Origin: DATGMP01 sp035293565
Lineage (GTDB): Bacteria; Pseudomonadota; Alphaproteobacteria; BOG-932; Roseiterribacteraceae
DNA length: 64,000 nt
Assembly: GCA_035293565.1 (NCBI GenBank)
Contig: DATGMP010000107.1
Location: 1 to 64,000 of the forward strand
Direction: 5' to 3'
Shown one piece after another: positions 26,252-34,585 of this stretch. Below the pieces are notes generated by a model, which was not told where the DNA came from, made no database searches, and saw only the letters and a program-made list of their open reading frames with translations. Numbering within the stretch: position 1 is the stretch's first letter; each line of letters opens with the position of its first letter. The translations under genes were made by a program, and so were the position numbers.

Positions 26252-27415
26252 TCATCGCGAGCGGGGCAATCCCAGCACGCGCTCCGCGATGATATCGCGT
26301 TGAATCTCGTTCGTGCCAGCGTAGATCGGCCCCGCGATCGAGAAGAGAAATCCGTCGAGCCAGGACGGGCCCACCTTGTTTGGATCGCCATCCCCGATGA
26401 GCCCCGCCTCGGGTCCGAGCAGCTTCAACGCAGTCTCGTTCGCAGCGACGTCGAGTTCGGACCAGAAGATCTTGGTGCAGCTCGTCTCCGAACCGATCTT
26501 CTCGCCCGCCTCAAGCTTGGACGCGGTCCAGTAGGTGCCGAGACAGAAGGCCTCAGTGTCCATCCATGTCTTCACGACCGCGTCGCGCAACCCGGGATCC
26601 CCGGCGTCGCCGCACTCCCGATAGAGCGCTGCGAGACGGCGCGCCGTCTCCTGGAATCGCCCAGGGCTGCGGAGATAGAGGCCGCGCTCGACGCCCGCGG
26701 TCGCAACGAAACAATCCCACCCCTGGTTGTGATTGCCTAACCGCTGATCGACCGGCACCTTCACGTCGTCGAAAAAGATCTCGGCGAAACCTGTCTCGCC
26801 ATCGAGCTGCGGGATCGGACGCACGGTCACGCCGGGGGCATCCAACGGAACCAGCAGGAAGCTGAGCCCCTTGTGTCTCTGCGCTTCCGGATCGGAACGG
26901 AACAGCCCGAAGGTCCAGTCGGCGAAAGCCGCGCGCGAGGACCAGGTTTTCTGGCCATTCAGGATGTAGTGATCGCCTTCGAGCCGCGCCGTCGAGCGGA
27001 TCGCGGCCATGTCGCTTCCGGCGCCCGGCTCCGACCAGCCCTGCGCCCAGACATGCTCGCTCGACGCCATCGACGGCAGGAAGCGCGCCTTCTGCTCCGG
27101 CGTACCGAAATGCTGCAAGGTCGGACCGAGAAGGAAGATGCCATTCTGGTTGACGCGGAGCGGCGCGCCCGCGCGCCAATATTCCTCCTCGAAGATCAAC
27201 CATTCGAAGATCGAGGCGCCACGCCCGCCATATTCCGCCGGCCAATCGACGACCGACCAGCGATCCTTATAAAGCTTCTTCTCCCACGCGCGGTGAAGCG
27301 CGAAGCCCTCTTTCGTATCGAGCGACGGCAACGGCTCGGCAGGCACATTCGCCTCCAGCCATTGCCTCGCCTCGGCGCGGAACGCCCTCTGAGCGTCGGT
27401 GAAGTTCAGATCCAT
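26252..27415 (-). CDS. Acyl-CoA dehydrogenase, large-subunit type (FadE29/FadE30-like)
   Basis: 387 residues. WAQGWSEPGAGSDMA (about 123-137) and LNGQKTWSS are the FAD-side motifs. The GVERG motif near residue 240 carries the likely catalytic Glu of the alpha2-beta2 steroid dehydrogenases. The C-terminus IYAGTNEIQRDIIAERVLGL is intact. It oxidises an acyl-CoA to the 2-enoyl-CoA. It lies 3 bases after another large subunit and may pair with one of the small subunits encoded upstream. Confidence 0.87.
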   Translation of the reverse strand: MDLNFTDAQRAFRAEARQWLEANVPAEPLPSLDTKEGFALHRAWEKKLYKDRWSVVDWPAEYGGRGASIFEWLIFEEEYWRAGAPLRVNQNGIFLLGPTLQHFGTPEQKARFLPSMASSEHVWAQGWSEPGAGSDMAAIRSTARLEGDHYILNGQKTWSSRAAFADWTFGLFRSDPEAQRHKGLSFLLVPLDAPGVTVRPIPQLDGETGFAEIFFDDVKVPVDQRLGNHNQGWDCFVATAGVERGLYLRSPGRFQETARRLAALYRECGDAGDPGLRDAVVKTWMDTEAFCLGTYWTASKLEAGEKIGSETSCTKIFWSELDVAANETALKLLGPEAGLIGDGDPNKVGPSWLDGFLFSIAGPIYAGTNEIQRDIIAERVLGLPRSR

Positions 27416-27418
27416 CGG

Positions 27419-28615
27419 TCAGTTCCGGTTGCTATCGGGCCGCGGCTCACGGGGTAGCCCGAGGGCCTGCTCCGAGATGATGTTGCGCTGAATCTCGTTT
27501 GTCCCGCCATAGATCGTGTCGGAACGCGAGAACAGGAAACGGTTCTGCATCCGTGTCAGCGCGTAAGGCGCGTCGGCCAGGATCTCGGCCTCGGCCCCCA
27601 ACACGTCCATCGCGAGCTCGCCCGCGGCACGGTGCCAGGAGGCCCAGGTCAATTTGTTGATCGCCGCCATGCCCGGACGCGGCGCCTCTTCCGACAGATT
27701 GCGGAGCGCATTGAGCTTGACGAGCTTCAGTCCGATCCAAGCATCGGCCAGCTTTTGGCGCATCACCGGATCTTTGGCGGCGCCGTTCGCGCGCGCCGCA
27801 GTCAGGATTTCCTTGAACTCGTTCTCGAAGCCGATCTGCTGTCCCAAGGTCGAGGCGCCGCGCTCGAATCCGAGCAGGCCCATCGCGACTTTCCAGCCAT
27901 TGCCGGCGTCGCCGACGACATTCTCCGCCGCAGTACGAGCGCCGCTGAAGAAGACCTCGTTGAACTCCGACGTGCCGGTGAGCTGCACGATCGGCCTCAC
28001 CTCTATGCCGGGCTGGTCCATCGGCACGAGGAGGAAAGAAAGATTACGATAGCGCGGCGCATTAGGCTCCGTCTTGGCGATGACAAAGCACCAATTCGCC
28101 TTGTGCGCGAGCGAGGTCCAAACTTTCTGCCCCTCGATCACCCACTCGCCGCCCTGAAGCGTCGCGCGCGTTTGGACGTTGGCGAGATCGGATCCGGCCG
28201 CGGGTTCGGAATAGCCCTGGCACCAAAGCTCGGTGCCGTTCTTTATGCCCGGCAGGAATCGACGCTTCTGATCGTCGGTGCCGAACGCGATGATCGTCGG
28301 CGCAACCAGACCCTCGCCGATGTGTCCGACGCGCCCTGGCCCGCCGGCGCGTGCATATTCCTCGTAGAAGATCACCTGCTGGTTCAGAGTCGCCGCCCGA
28401 CCGCCAAGCTCCTTCGGCCAGGAGATGCCGGTCCAGCCGGCTGCTCCCAGCGCCTTCTCCCACTCGACTCGCTCTTCGAAGACCTCATCCTCCTCGCCCG
28501 GGCCGCCCCGAAAGCGGACATGCGCAAAGGGACCCTCGAGCTGGGTCGTCAACCAGGTCGCCGCCTCCCGGCGAAACGCGGCATCTTCGGCGCTGTCGGT
28601 CGGATCCGTCGTCAT
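27419..28615 (-). CDS. Acyl-CoA dehydrogenase, large-subunit type (FadE30-like)
   Basis: 398 residues. ELWCQGYSEPAAGSDLA, GQKVWTSLAHKANWCF, VQLTGTSEFNEVFF and GFERGASTLGQQI follow mycobacterial FadE30, which works in HIP-CoA degradation. The Glu of FERG is the likely catalytic base. The end is DTIYGGTNEIQRNIISEQAL. Its start overlaps the stop of the upstream small-subunit gene by four bases (28612-28615), suggesting the two make one heteromeric enzyme. Confidence 0.87.
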   Translation of the reverse strand: MTTDPTDSAEDAAFRREAATWLTTQLEGPFAHVRFRGGPGEEDEVFEERVEWEKALGAAGWTGISWPKELGGRAATLNQQVIFYEEYARAGGPGRVGHIGEGLVAPTIIAFGTDDQKRRFLPGIKNGTELWCQGYSEPAAGSDLANVQTRATLQGGEWVIEGQKVWTSLAHKANWCFVIAKTEPNAPRYRNLSFLLVPMDQPGIEVRPIVQLTGTSEFNEVFFSGARTAAENVVGDAGNGWKVAMGLLGFERGASTLGQQIGFENEFKEILTAARANGAAKDPVMRQKLADAWIGLKLVKLNALRNLSEEAPRPGMAAINKLTWASWHRAAGELAMDVLGAEAEILADAPYALTRMQNRFLFSRSDTIYGGTNEIQRNIISEQALGLPREPRPDSNRN

Positions 28616-29736
28616 AGGATCCCCGCGGCGATCCGCTCGCGATGATAATTCGCATCCCCGAGAAGCGATGCGCTCGCCCGCGCGCGCTTGAAATAGAGAT
28701 GCGGATCATATTCCCAGGTGAAGCCGACGCCGCCATGGAGCTGGATCGTATCGGCAGCGCAGGCATAGAAGGCGTCGGAGCAATAGGCCTTGGCCATCGA
28801 CGCCAGCAGCGGGAATTCGGCATCGCCGGCGTCGGCCGCATCAGCGGCATAGCGCGCCGCATTGGCCGCCGATTCCACCTGCACCATCATATCGGCGCAG
28901 CGATGCTTGATCGCCTGGAACGAGCCTATCGGGCGGCCGAACTGCACCCGCTCCTTGACGTAATCGACCGTAAGCTCGAGACAGCGCCGCGCCCCTCCCG
29001 CCTGCTCCGCCGCCAGCGCGACGGCGCCCAGATCGAGCGCCCGCGACAGGATTTGCCAGCCGCCACCCATTTCGCCGATCAGCGCGTCGCGCGACACGCG
29101 CACGCCGTTAAGCGTGACCTCCGCCTGTCGCCGTGTTTGATCCAATGTCGGGAGCGCCTTGCGGCCGACACCCTTCGTATCAGGCGGCAAAGCAAAGAGT
29201 CCGACGCCGGACTGGCCTGTACTGCCCGGCTTTCGCGCAGCGACGATCAGAAGCCCCGCACTCTGCCCGTCCACGACATAACGCTTCGTCCCGTGCAGCA
29301 CGAAGCTGTCCCCATCCGTGCGCGCTTCCGTTCGGATGTCGTTCGTGCCCGGCTCCGCATAAGCCAGGGCGGCGGTGAGCGTGCCCGATGCAATCGTCGG
29401 CAGCCATTGCGATTTTTGCGCATCGCTCCCGCCCTCGCGGATCACCGCGCCCGCAAGGCAGATCGTCGCAAGAAAAGGCGAGCAGAAGAGGCTCGCGCCC
29501 ATCTCCTCCATCAGGATCGCAAGCTCGCCCCAACCGAGGCCCAACCCGCCATGCGCTTCGTCGATCGCAACGCCCTGCCAGGCGAGCTCACCCGCAACCC
29601 GCTCCCAGAGAGCGGGGTCGTAGCCGTGCTCGGTCTCCATCGACTTGCGCACAGCTGCGGAAGGTGAATTGTCGGCCAGGAAGGCGCGCGCGGACTCACG
29701 AATGAGCGCGCGATCTTCGGAGGAGGCAGAGGCCAT
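28612..29736 (-). CDS. Acyl-CoA dehydrogenase, small-subunit type lacking the catalytic Glu motif
   Basis: 374 residues of acyl-CoA dehydrogenase fold. The segment that bears ERG in the large subunits reads LDLGAVALAAEQAGGARR, so the catalytic Glu is absent; the FAD-binding RVQFGRPIGSFQAIKHRCAD part is kept, and the end shows LHGGVGFTWEYDPHLYFKRA. This matches the non-catalytic partner of alpha2-beta2 dehydrogenases for steroid side chains and rings. It shares ATGA with the next large-subunit gene. Confidence 0.85.
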   Translation of the reverse strand: MASASSEDRALIRESARAFLADNSPSAAVRKSMETEHGYDPALWERVAGELAWQGVAIDEAHGGLGLGWGELAILMEEMGASLFCSPFLATICLAGAVIREGGSDAQKSQWLPTIASGTLTAALAYAEPGTNDIRTEARTDGDSFVLHGTKRYVVDGQSAGLLIVAARKPGSTGQSGVGLFALPPDTKGVGRKALPTLDQTRRQAEVTLNGVRVSRDALIGEMGGGWQILSRALDLGAVALAAEQAGGARRCLELTVDYVKERVQFGRPIGSFQAIKHRCADMMVQVESAANAARYAADAADAGDAEFPLLASMAKAYCSDAFYACAADTIQLHGGVGFTWEYDPHLYFKRARASASLLGDANYHRERIAAGIL

Positions 29737-29754
29737 CGGATGCTCGGCCTCGGA

Positions 29755-30909
29755 TCAGTTCAGCCGCTCGATGATCGTAACGTTGGCCTGACCGCCGCCT
29801 TCGCACATGGTCTGCAGGCCGTAGCGCGCATTGCGACGCTCCAGCTCGTTGAGCAGACACGTCATCAGGCGGATACCGGTGGCTCCCAGCGGATGGCCGA
29901 GCGCGATCGCGCCGCCATTCACGTTGACCTTCTCCGGATCGGCGCCCGTCTCCTTGAGCCACGCGATAACGACCGAAGCGAAGGCTTCGTTGATTTCGAC
30001 GAGGTCGATGTCATCGAGCTTCATGCCGGATTTGGCGAGCGCATATTTCGTCGCCGGAATTGGCGCCGTCAGCATGAAGATCGGATCCTCACCGCGGACG
30101 CTCAGATGATGGATGCGCGCGCGCGGCTTCAGATTGTGGGTTTTGAGGCCCTTCTCGTTGACGATCAGCATCGCCGCCGAAGCATCCGAAATTTGGCTCG
30201 ATACCGCGGCCGTGATCCGCCCGCCGGGCGACAAGGGTTGCAGCCCCGCCATCTTCTCGAGCGACGTATCGCGACGCGGACCCTCGTCCTTGGTGACGCC
30301 TTCGAGCGGTACGATCTGGCTATCGAAATAGCCGCTGTCGATCGCGTGGATCGCCTTTTGATGGCTCTTGAGCGCGAAACGCTCCATCTCCTCGCGCGTG
30401 ATCTGCCATTTCTCGGCGATCATTTCGGCCGAGCGGAATTGCGAAACCTCCTGCGAGCCGTAGCGCTTGCGCCAGCCGACCGAGCCGGTGAAAGGATCAT
30501 CGAAGCCATACGCCTTGCCGGCGGCCATCGAGCTCGAGATCGGAATCAGGCTCATATTCTGCATGCCCGCGGCAATCACTACGTCGGAGGTTCCGCTCAT
30601 CACGGCTTGCGCGGCGAAATGCACTGCCTGCTGAGACGAACCGCATTGGCGATCGACCGTGGTGCCGGGGATCTCCTCAGGCAGACCAGCGGCAAGCCAG
30701 CAGGTGCGGGCGATGTCGCCGGCGTTCGGGCCGATGGTGTCGAGGCACCCCATCACCACATCCTCGACCGCCATCGGGTCGATGCCCGTGCGCTGAAGCA
30801 GAGCGGTCAGCGTATGGGCGCCCAGGTCGGCCGGATGAACCTTGCTCAGGCCTCCATTCCGTCTGCCGACGGGCGTACGGACGGTGTCGACGATATAGGC
30901 TTCAGACAT
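29755..30909 (-). CDS. Acetyl-CoA acyltransferase (thiolase), FadA5-like
   Basis: 384 residues with all catalytic elements: Cys89 in DRQCGSS, His in GHPLGATGIRL and the C-terminal CEGGGQANV. It shortens a side-chain 3-ketoacyl-CoA. It lies between acyl-CoA dehydrogenase genes (31 and 18 base gaps), so dehydrogenation and thiolysis are probably co-expressed. It is a second thiolase, clearly different from that at 13964, in line with separate side-chain and ring steps. Confidence 0.9.
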   Translation of the reverse strand: MSEAYIVDTVRTPVGRRNGGLSKVHPADLGAHTLTALLQRTGIDPMAVEDVVMGCLDTIGPNAGDIARTCWLAAGLPEEIPGTTVDRQCGSSQQAVHFAAQAVMSGTSDVVIAAGMQNMSLIPISSSMAAGKAYGFDDPFTGSVGWRKRYGSQEVSQFRSAEMIAEKWQITREEMERFALKSHQKAIHAIDSGYFDSQIVPLEGVTKDEGPRRDTSLEKMAGLQPLSPGGRITAAVSSQISDASAAMLIVNEKGLKTHNLKPRARIHHLSVRGEDPIFMLTAPIPATKYALAKSGMKLDDIDLVEINEAFASVVIAWLKETGADPEKVNVNGGAIALGHPLGATGIRLMTCLLNELERRNARYGLQTMCEGGGQANVTIIERLN

Positions 30910-30940
30910 GTTCGCTCCGATGACTGGCCGGGTTCATCTA

Positions 30941-31984
30941 TCAGGCCTTCCAGGTCCGGCCGGGACCGAGATCGGCATTGGGCGCGAGCACCTCGCTCGC
31001 GATCCGCGCACGGTGCCAGGCCGAGGTGCCCCAGGAGGGTTCGTCGGCCCAGACGCGCTTCATCCACAGTTGGAGATCATACTCGTAAGTATAGCCGATC
31101 GCACCATGCGTCTGGAGCGTTCGGCGAGCTGCGAAAGTGGCTGCCTCACCGGCGGCGACCTTGGCATGCGACACCCGAAGCGAGCGATCAGGCAGTTGGT
31201 TGGCGATGGCATAGGCCGCGTAATAGACGACCGGCCGTGCGAAGGTCAGCTTCACCTGCACGTCGGCCAACAGGTGTTTCACCGCCTGAAACGACCCGAT
31301 CGGGCGACCGAACTGATGCCGCTCTCCCGCATAGGTCACCGCCATATCCAGCATCCGCTGGGCGGCACCAATCATGTCCGCCGCTGCGTAAAGCGCGGCA
31401 CGATCGAAGGCGAGGTCCCAAGCATCGCCCGCCTGCGCGACCTTGGTTTGCGCCGACGGCGTCCAATCGATCTTCGCCCGCCGACGTGTCTCGTCGATGG
31501 ATGGTGCGGGCGTCGCCTTCGCGCGGTCTCGCGCAAGCGCATGAATCGAGCCGTCGGATTCCAGCAACAGAAGGTCCGCGGACTCCCCATCGATCACGAA
31601 TGGATTGATCGGATGACCAAAGGCGATCGTCGCCTTTCCCGCCGCAACCTTTGGCAACCATTCGGAAGCCATCGTCTCCGAAACGGCGTGCAGCAAGGGA
31701 CCGGCAACGGCGGCGTTCTCGAATAGCGCAAGCGGTAGGGCAGCCCGACCGCATTCCTCCGCGGCAAGTACGGCATCGATCTCGCTGAGCCCGAGCCCTC
31801 CATGCGCTTCAGGAAGCGCCAATCCGGTCAGGCCGAGTTCCGCGACCTTGCTCCTCAGCCCGGCCAATGCGGTCTCATCCGCTTCCGAAAGAGCCCTGAC
31901 ATCCTTGGGCGTGCATTCGCGCTCCAGAAAATCGCGGACGACGTCCCGGAACATCGTTTGTTCTTCGGTGAAGCGGAAGTCCAT
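30941..31984 (-). CDS. Acyl-CoA dehydrogenase, small-subunit type lacking the catalytic Glu motif
   Basis: 347 residues, short for the family (usually about 380). Where large subunits have ERG this protein reads DLAFDRAALYAAADMIGAAQ, so it should be non-catalytic by itself. RHQFGRPIGSFQAVKHLLAD and the C-terminal GAIGYTYEYDLQLWMKRVW keep the fold. It is the first gene of the minus operon, starting opposite a 282-base divergent control region. A partner large subunit at 26252 or 27419 is inferred. Confidence 0.85.
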   Translation of the reverse strand: MDFRFTEEQTMFRDVVRDFLERECTPKDVRALSEADETALAGLRSKVAELGLTGLALPEAHGGLGLSEIDAVLAAEECGRAALPLALFENAAVAGPLLHAVSETMASEWLPKVAAGKATIAFGHPINPFVIDGESADLLLLESDGSIHALARDRAKATPAPSIDETRRRAKIDWTPSAQTKVAQAGDAWDLAFDRAALYAAADMIGAAQRMLDMAVTYAGERHQFGRPIGSFQAVKHLLADVQVKLTFARPVVYYAAYAIANQLPDRSLRVSHAKVAAGEAATFAARRTLQTHGAIGYTYEYDLQLWMKRVWADEPSWGTSAWHRARIASEVLAPNADLGPGRTWKA

Positions 31985-32266
31985 CAGTATCTCTATTGGG
32001 CCAGGACCAGAGCGGTTCTAGATAGGGTGCAGCAGCCAGTCAATCGAGGGTCCTGAACGGGCACATGCATTCTCCGCATGCGTCACGAATGACCTCGCCG
32101 GCTCCTTTATCATGCGTAGGCGCATTCCGCCAGGGCGCCGGGAAACTTTGTTATACTGGCTTCCAAACTCCGCAAATGCGTAAATTTATGCACCCATGAT
32201 TACGAATGCTATTGATCCGACGGCGGACGCATGCTATATGATGGACAGAATATCGAGGGGGGTTTC
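31985..32266. promoter_or_regulatory. Divergent control region with clustered ATGCG/CGCAT words and a 16-base palindrome
   Basis: Spacer between the minus acyl-CoA dehydrogenase operon and the plus HsaA-like gene. It contains ATGCAT (32066), CGCATGCG (32075-32082), ATGCG-TAGG-CGCAT (32112-32125), TGCGTAAATTTATGCA (32177-32192, one mismatch from a perfect palindrome) and CGCATGC (32228). A TATACT at 32153-32158 could be a -10 element for the plus gene. The repeated word suggests an operator array for one regulator; the regulator is not identified. Confidence 0.5.
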
Positions 32267-33475
32267 ATGAGCACGCAGATCACCGGCCGCGCCGCCGACA
32301 TCAACCCGAAGCCCGAAGCGCTGATCGCGCGGGCCAAGGCCATGATTCCGACCCTGAAGGAGCGTGCGGCGCGCTGCGAGGCCGAACGCAAGGTCCCCGA
32401 CGAGACGGTCCGGGAAATGAAGGAAGCCGGCTTCTTCGACGTGCTGAAGCCCCGTCGCTGGGGCGGCTTCGAGATGGAACCCAAGGTTTTCTTCGAGATT
32501 CAGATGGCGCTGGCCGAGGGCTGCATGTCGACCGCCTGGATCTATGGCGTTATCGGCGTCCATCCCCTGCAGCTCGGTCTTTTCCCGCTGAAGGCCCAGG
32601 AAGACGTCTGGTCGAAGGACCCCTCGATCCTGATCTCCTCCTCCTATCAGCCGGTGGGCAAGGTCGAACCTGCTGACGGCGGCTATCTGCTGACCGGTCA
32701 GTGGGCCTTTTCCAGCGGCTGCGACCATTGCGATTGGGTGTTCCTGGGCGCGATCGTGCCGCCCGGCCCGAATGGCGGAACGCCGGAGTACCGCACCTTC
32801 CTAGTGCCCCGGAGCGACTACAAGATTCTCGACACCTGGTACACGCTCGGCCTCAAGGGCACCGGTAGCCAGGACATCAAGGTCGATCGCGTCTTCGTGC
32901 CGGAGCATCGGACCCATCGGGCGATCGACGGCTATCTGTGCCGCAATCCCGGCCAGCAGGCGAATGACGGCGAGATCTTCAAGCTGCCTTGGGCGCAGGT
33001 CTTCGTCCGGGCGGTCTCCTCGGCCGCGATCGGCGCTACTCAGGCCGCGCTCAATGATTTCCTCAATATTGCCAGAACCCGTGTCTCGACGAATACCGGA
33101 ATGGCGACCAAGGCCGATCCTTTCGCGCTCGCCGCGGCGGCGCGCACCGCCTCGGAGCTGGAGCAGATCCGCACCACCTTGTTCCGCAATTTCGACGTCA
33201 TGATGGACGCTGTCAGAGGCGGTAGGGAGATTACGGTCGCCGACCGGCTTTTCTACAAATACCAATCCTCGCAAGTGGCGCGGCGCTGCGCCGATCTGGT
33301 CGACGATCTGCTTCTACTGGCCGGCGCGCGGGGCATTTTCCTGGATAATCCGATGGTCCGCCCCTGGCTCGACCTCAAAGCGGCTCGCGCGCACATCGCC
33401 AACAATTCGAACGGTCTCGCCTTGTCGGTAGGCGCGTCCTATCTGGGCGCCGAGATCCCGGACACGTTCCTGTAA
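32267..33475 (+). CDS. Flavin-dependent monooxygenase, oxygenase subunit (HsaA-like, acyl-CoA dehydrogenase fold)
   Basis: 402 residues from ATG 32267, with GAGGGGGG upstream; a 12-codon longer start is possible. Motifs EAGFFDVLKPRRWGGFE (about 51-67), SSSYQPVGKV, SSGCDHCDW and DTWYTLGLKGTGSQDIKVD follow HsaA, which hydroxylates 3-HSA before meta-cleavage of the opened steroid A ring. Members need a separate flavin reductase (HsaB), not found here. Divergent from the acyl-CoA dehydrogenase operon. Other two-component aromatic hydroxylases of this group remain possible. Confidence 0.82.
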   Translation: MSTQITGRAADINPKPEALIARAKAMIPTLKERAARCEAERKVPDETVREMKEAGFFDVLKPRRWGGFEMEPKVFFEIQMALAEGCMSTAWIYGVIGVHPLQLGLFPLKAQEDVWSKDPSILISSSYQPVGKVEPADGGYLLTGQWAFSSGCDHCDWVFLGAIVPPGPNGGTPEYRTFLVPRSDYKILDTWYTLGLKGTGSQDIKVDRVFVPEHRTHRAIDGYLCRNPGQQANDGEIFKLPWAQVFVRAVSSAAIGATQAALNDFLNIARTRVSTNTGMATKADPFALAAAARTASELEQIRTTLFRNFDVMMDAVRGGREITVADRLFYKYQSSQVARRCADLVDDLLLLAGARGIFLDNPMVRPWLDLKAARAHIANNSNGLALSVGASYLGAEIPDTFL

Positions 33476-33485
33476 AGGACGTCTC

Positions 33486-33992
33486 CTACTCCTCGTCGTC
33501 CTCGTCGAAAGGCTCGAAGGGCCGGGTGATCTTGGCGAGCCGCGGATCGTACTTGATCTGCTTGACCGAGATCGACGTCTCGACATGGCGCACGCCCGGC
33601 AGCGCCAGGATGGCGTTGTTGGCGACAGCCACCAGCTCCTCGAGATCGGCATACATCGCGACCGCCAACAGATTGAAGCGGCCCAGCGTGATGATTACGC
33701 TGCGGATGCCACACATCTGCGCGATCTCGCCCGCCAATTCCCGCACCCGCGATTGCTCGGCCGTGATACCGATAAAAACCAAGCGGGGGCTGCCGAGATA
33801 GGATAGATCCGTAACCGCGGTGAAGCGGATATAATTCTCCTCCTGCAGTCGCTTCAGCCGGCCGCGGATCGTGCCCTCCGTCACGCCGAGCTCGAGCGCG
33901 ATCTTGCGGTTGCTCATGCGCGCGTCCTGGGCGAGCACGCCCAGGATTTGGTGGTCGAAATCGTCGAGCTGGTATCGGGTCATGGCGGCCAT
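33486..33992 (-). CDS. Lrp/AsnC-family transcriptional regulator
   Basis: 168 residues from ATG 33992 (33983 and a TTG at 34034 are alternatives; none has a good ribosome site). The N-terminal HTH is DDFDHQILGVLAQDARMSNR then KIALELGVTEGTIRGRLKRL; the RAM/AsnC ligand domain follows with GRFNLLAVAMYADLEEL. The C-terminus is an unusual acidic tail (PFEPFDEDDEE). It is divergent from the formate dehydrogenase operon and convergent with the HsaA-like gene, so either could be its target. Confidence 0.87.
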   Translation of the reverse strand: MAAMTRYQLDDFDHQILGVLAQDARMSNRKIALELGVTEGTIRGRLKRLQEENYIRFTAVTDLSYLGSPRLVFIGITAEQSRVRELAGEIAQMCGIRSVIITLGRFNLLAVAMYADLEELVAVANNAILALPGVRHVETSISVKQIKYDPRLAKITRPFEPFDEDDEE

Positions 33993-34080
33993 TAGTGGGG
34001 CAGTGTCGTTGGCTTGTCGAGCGGCGGAAGCCAAATTCCGTTACGATCGAATTGTTTTCTTGCCTTTGTCAGATTCGGCG

Positions 34081-34093
34081 CCATGATTCATGG
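34081..34093. promoter_or_regulatory. 13-base palindrome CCATGATTCATGG upstream of fdsG
   Basis: Perfect palindrome around a central T, 15 bases before the fdsG start and inside the short divergent spacer shared with the AsnC/Lrp gene. Its size fits the half-site spacing of a dimeric regulator, but it overlaps the expected leader, so repression or RNA structure are both possible. Identity is inferred from position. Confidence 0.4.
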
Positions 34094-34108
34094 TAGAGGA
34101 AGCAGCAC

Positions 34109-34585
34109 ATGTCGACGAATCTTGCCGCCTGGGACGAGGTGTTGGCCAACGAGGTGATCTCGCAGGAGATCAGCAGACCGGGCGCGCTCCTGCCCGTTCT
34201 CCACGCGCTCCAGTCGACGTTCGGCTTCATCTCCGAGCGCGCGGCGGCGCTCGTCGCCGATCGCCTCAACCTATCGCGAGCCGAAGTCCACGGCGTGCTG
34301 AGCTTTTATCACGATTTCCGCCGGGAACCTCCGGGCGCGCACAGCCTCAAGCTCTGCCGCGCCGAAGCCTGCCAATCCATGGGCGGCGATGCGCTGGCAG
34401 CCCAGGCGCAAGGACAGCTCGGCATCGGCTGGGGCGAAACCAGTAACGACGGCAAGGTCACGCTGGAGCCCGTCTTCTGCCTCGGCCTCTGCGCCTGCGC
34501 GCCCTCGGCCATGCTGGACGGCAGGCCGATCGGACGGCTGGACGTCAAGCGTCTCGAAGCCTTGATCCAAGAGGCGTGCGCATGA
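34109..34585 (+). CDS. fdsG: NAD-dependent formate dehydrogenase, gamma subunit (NuoE-like)
   Basis: 158 residues with a thioredoxin-like [2Fe-2S] domain: LPVLHALQSTFGFIS, HGVLSFYHDFR, the Cys pair of CRAEACQSMGG and the later pair of FCLGLCACAPSAML. FdsG passes electrons within the soluble formate dehydrogenase toward the FMN site of FdsB. AGAGGAAG precedes the ATG. It opens the fds operon and overlaps fdsB by four bases. Confidence 0.93.
   Translation: MSTNLAAWDEVLANEVISQEISRPGALLPVLHALQSTFGFISERAAALVADRLNLSRAEVHGVLSFYHDFRREPPGAHSLKLCRAEACQSMGGDALAAQAQGQLGIGWGETSNDGKVTLEPVFCLGLCACAPSAMLDGRPIGRLDVKRLEALIQEACA

Noticed and set aside
29740..31608. A 622-codon open frame on the plus strand antisense to thiolase and acyl-CoA dehydrogenase genes
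   Set aside because: No domain, Arg/Asp/His-rich composition typical of high-GC antisense frames, and the minus strand carries clear enzymes.
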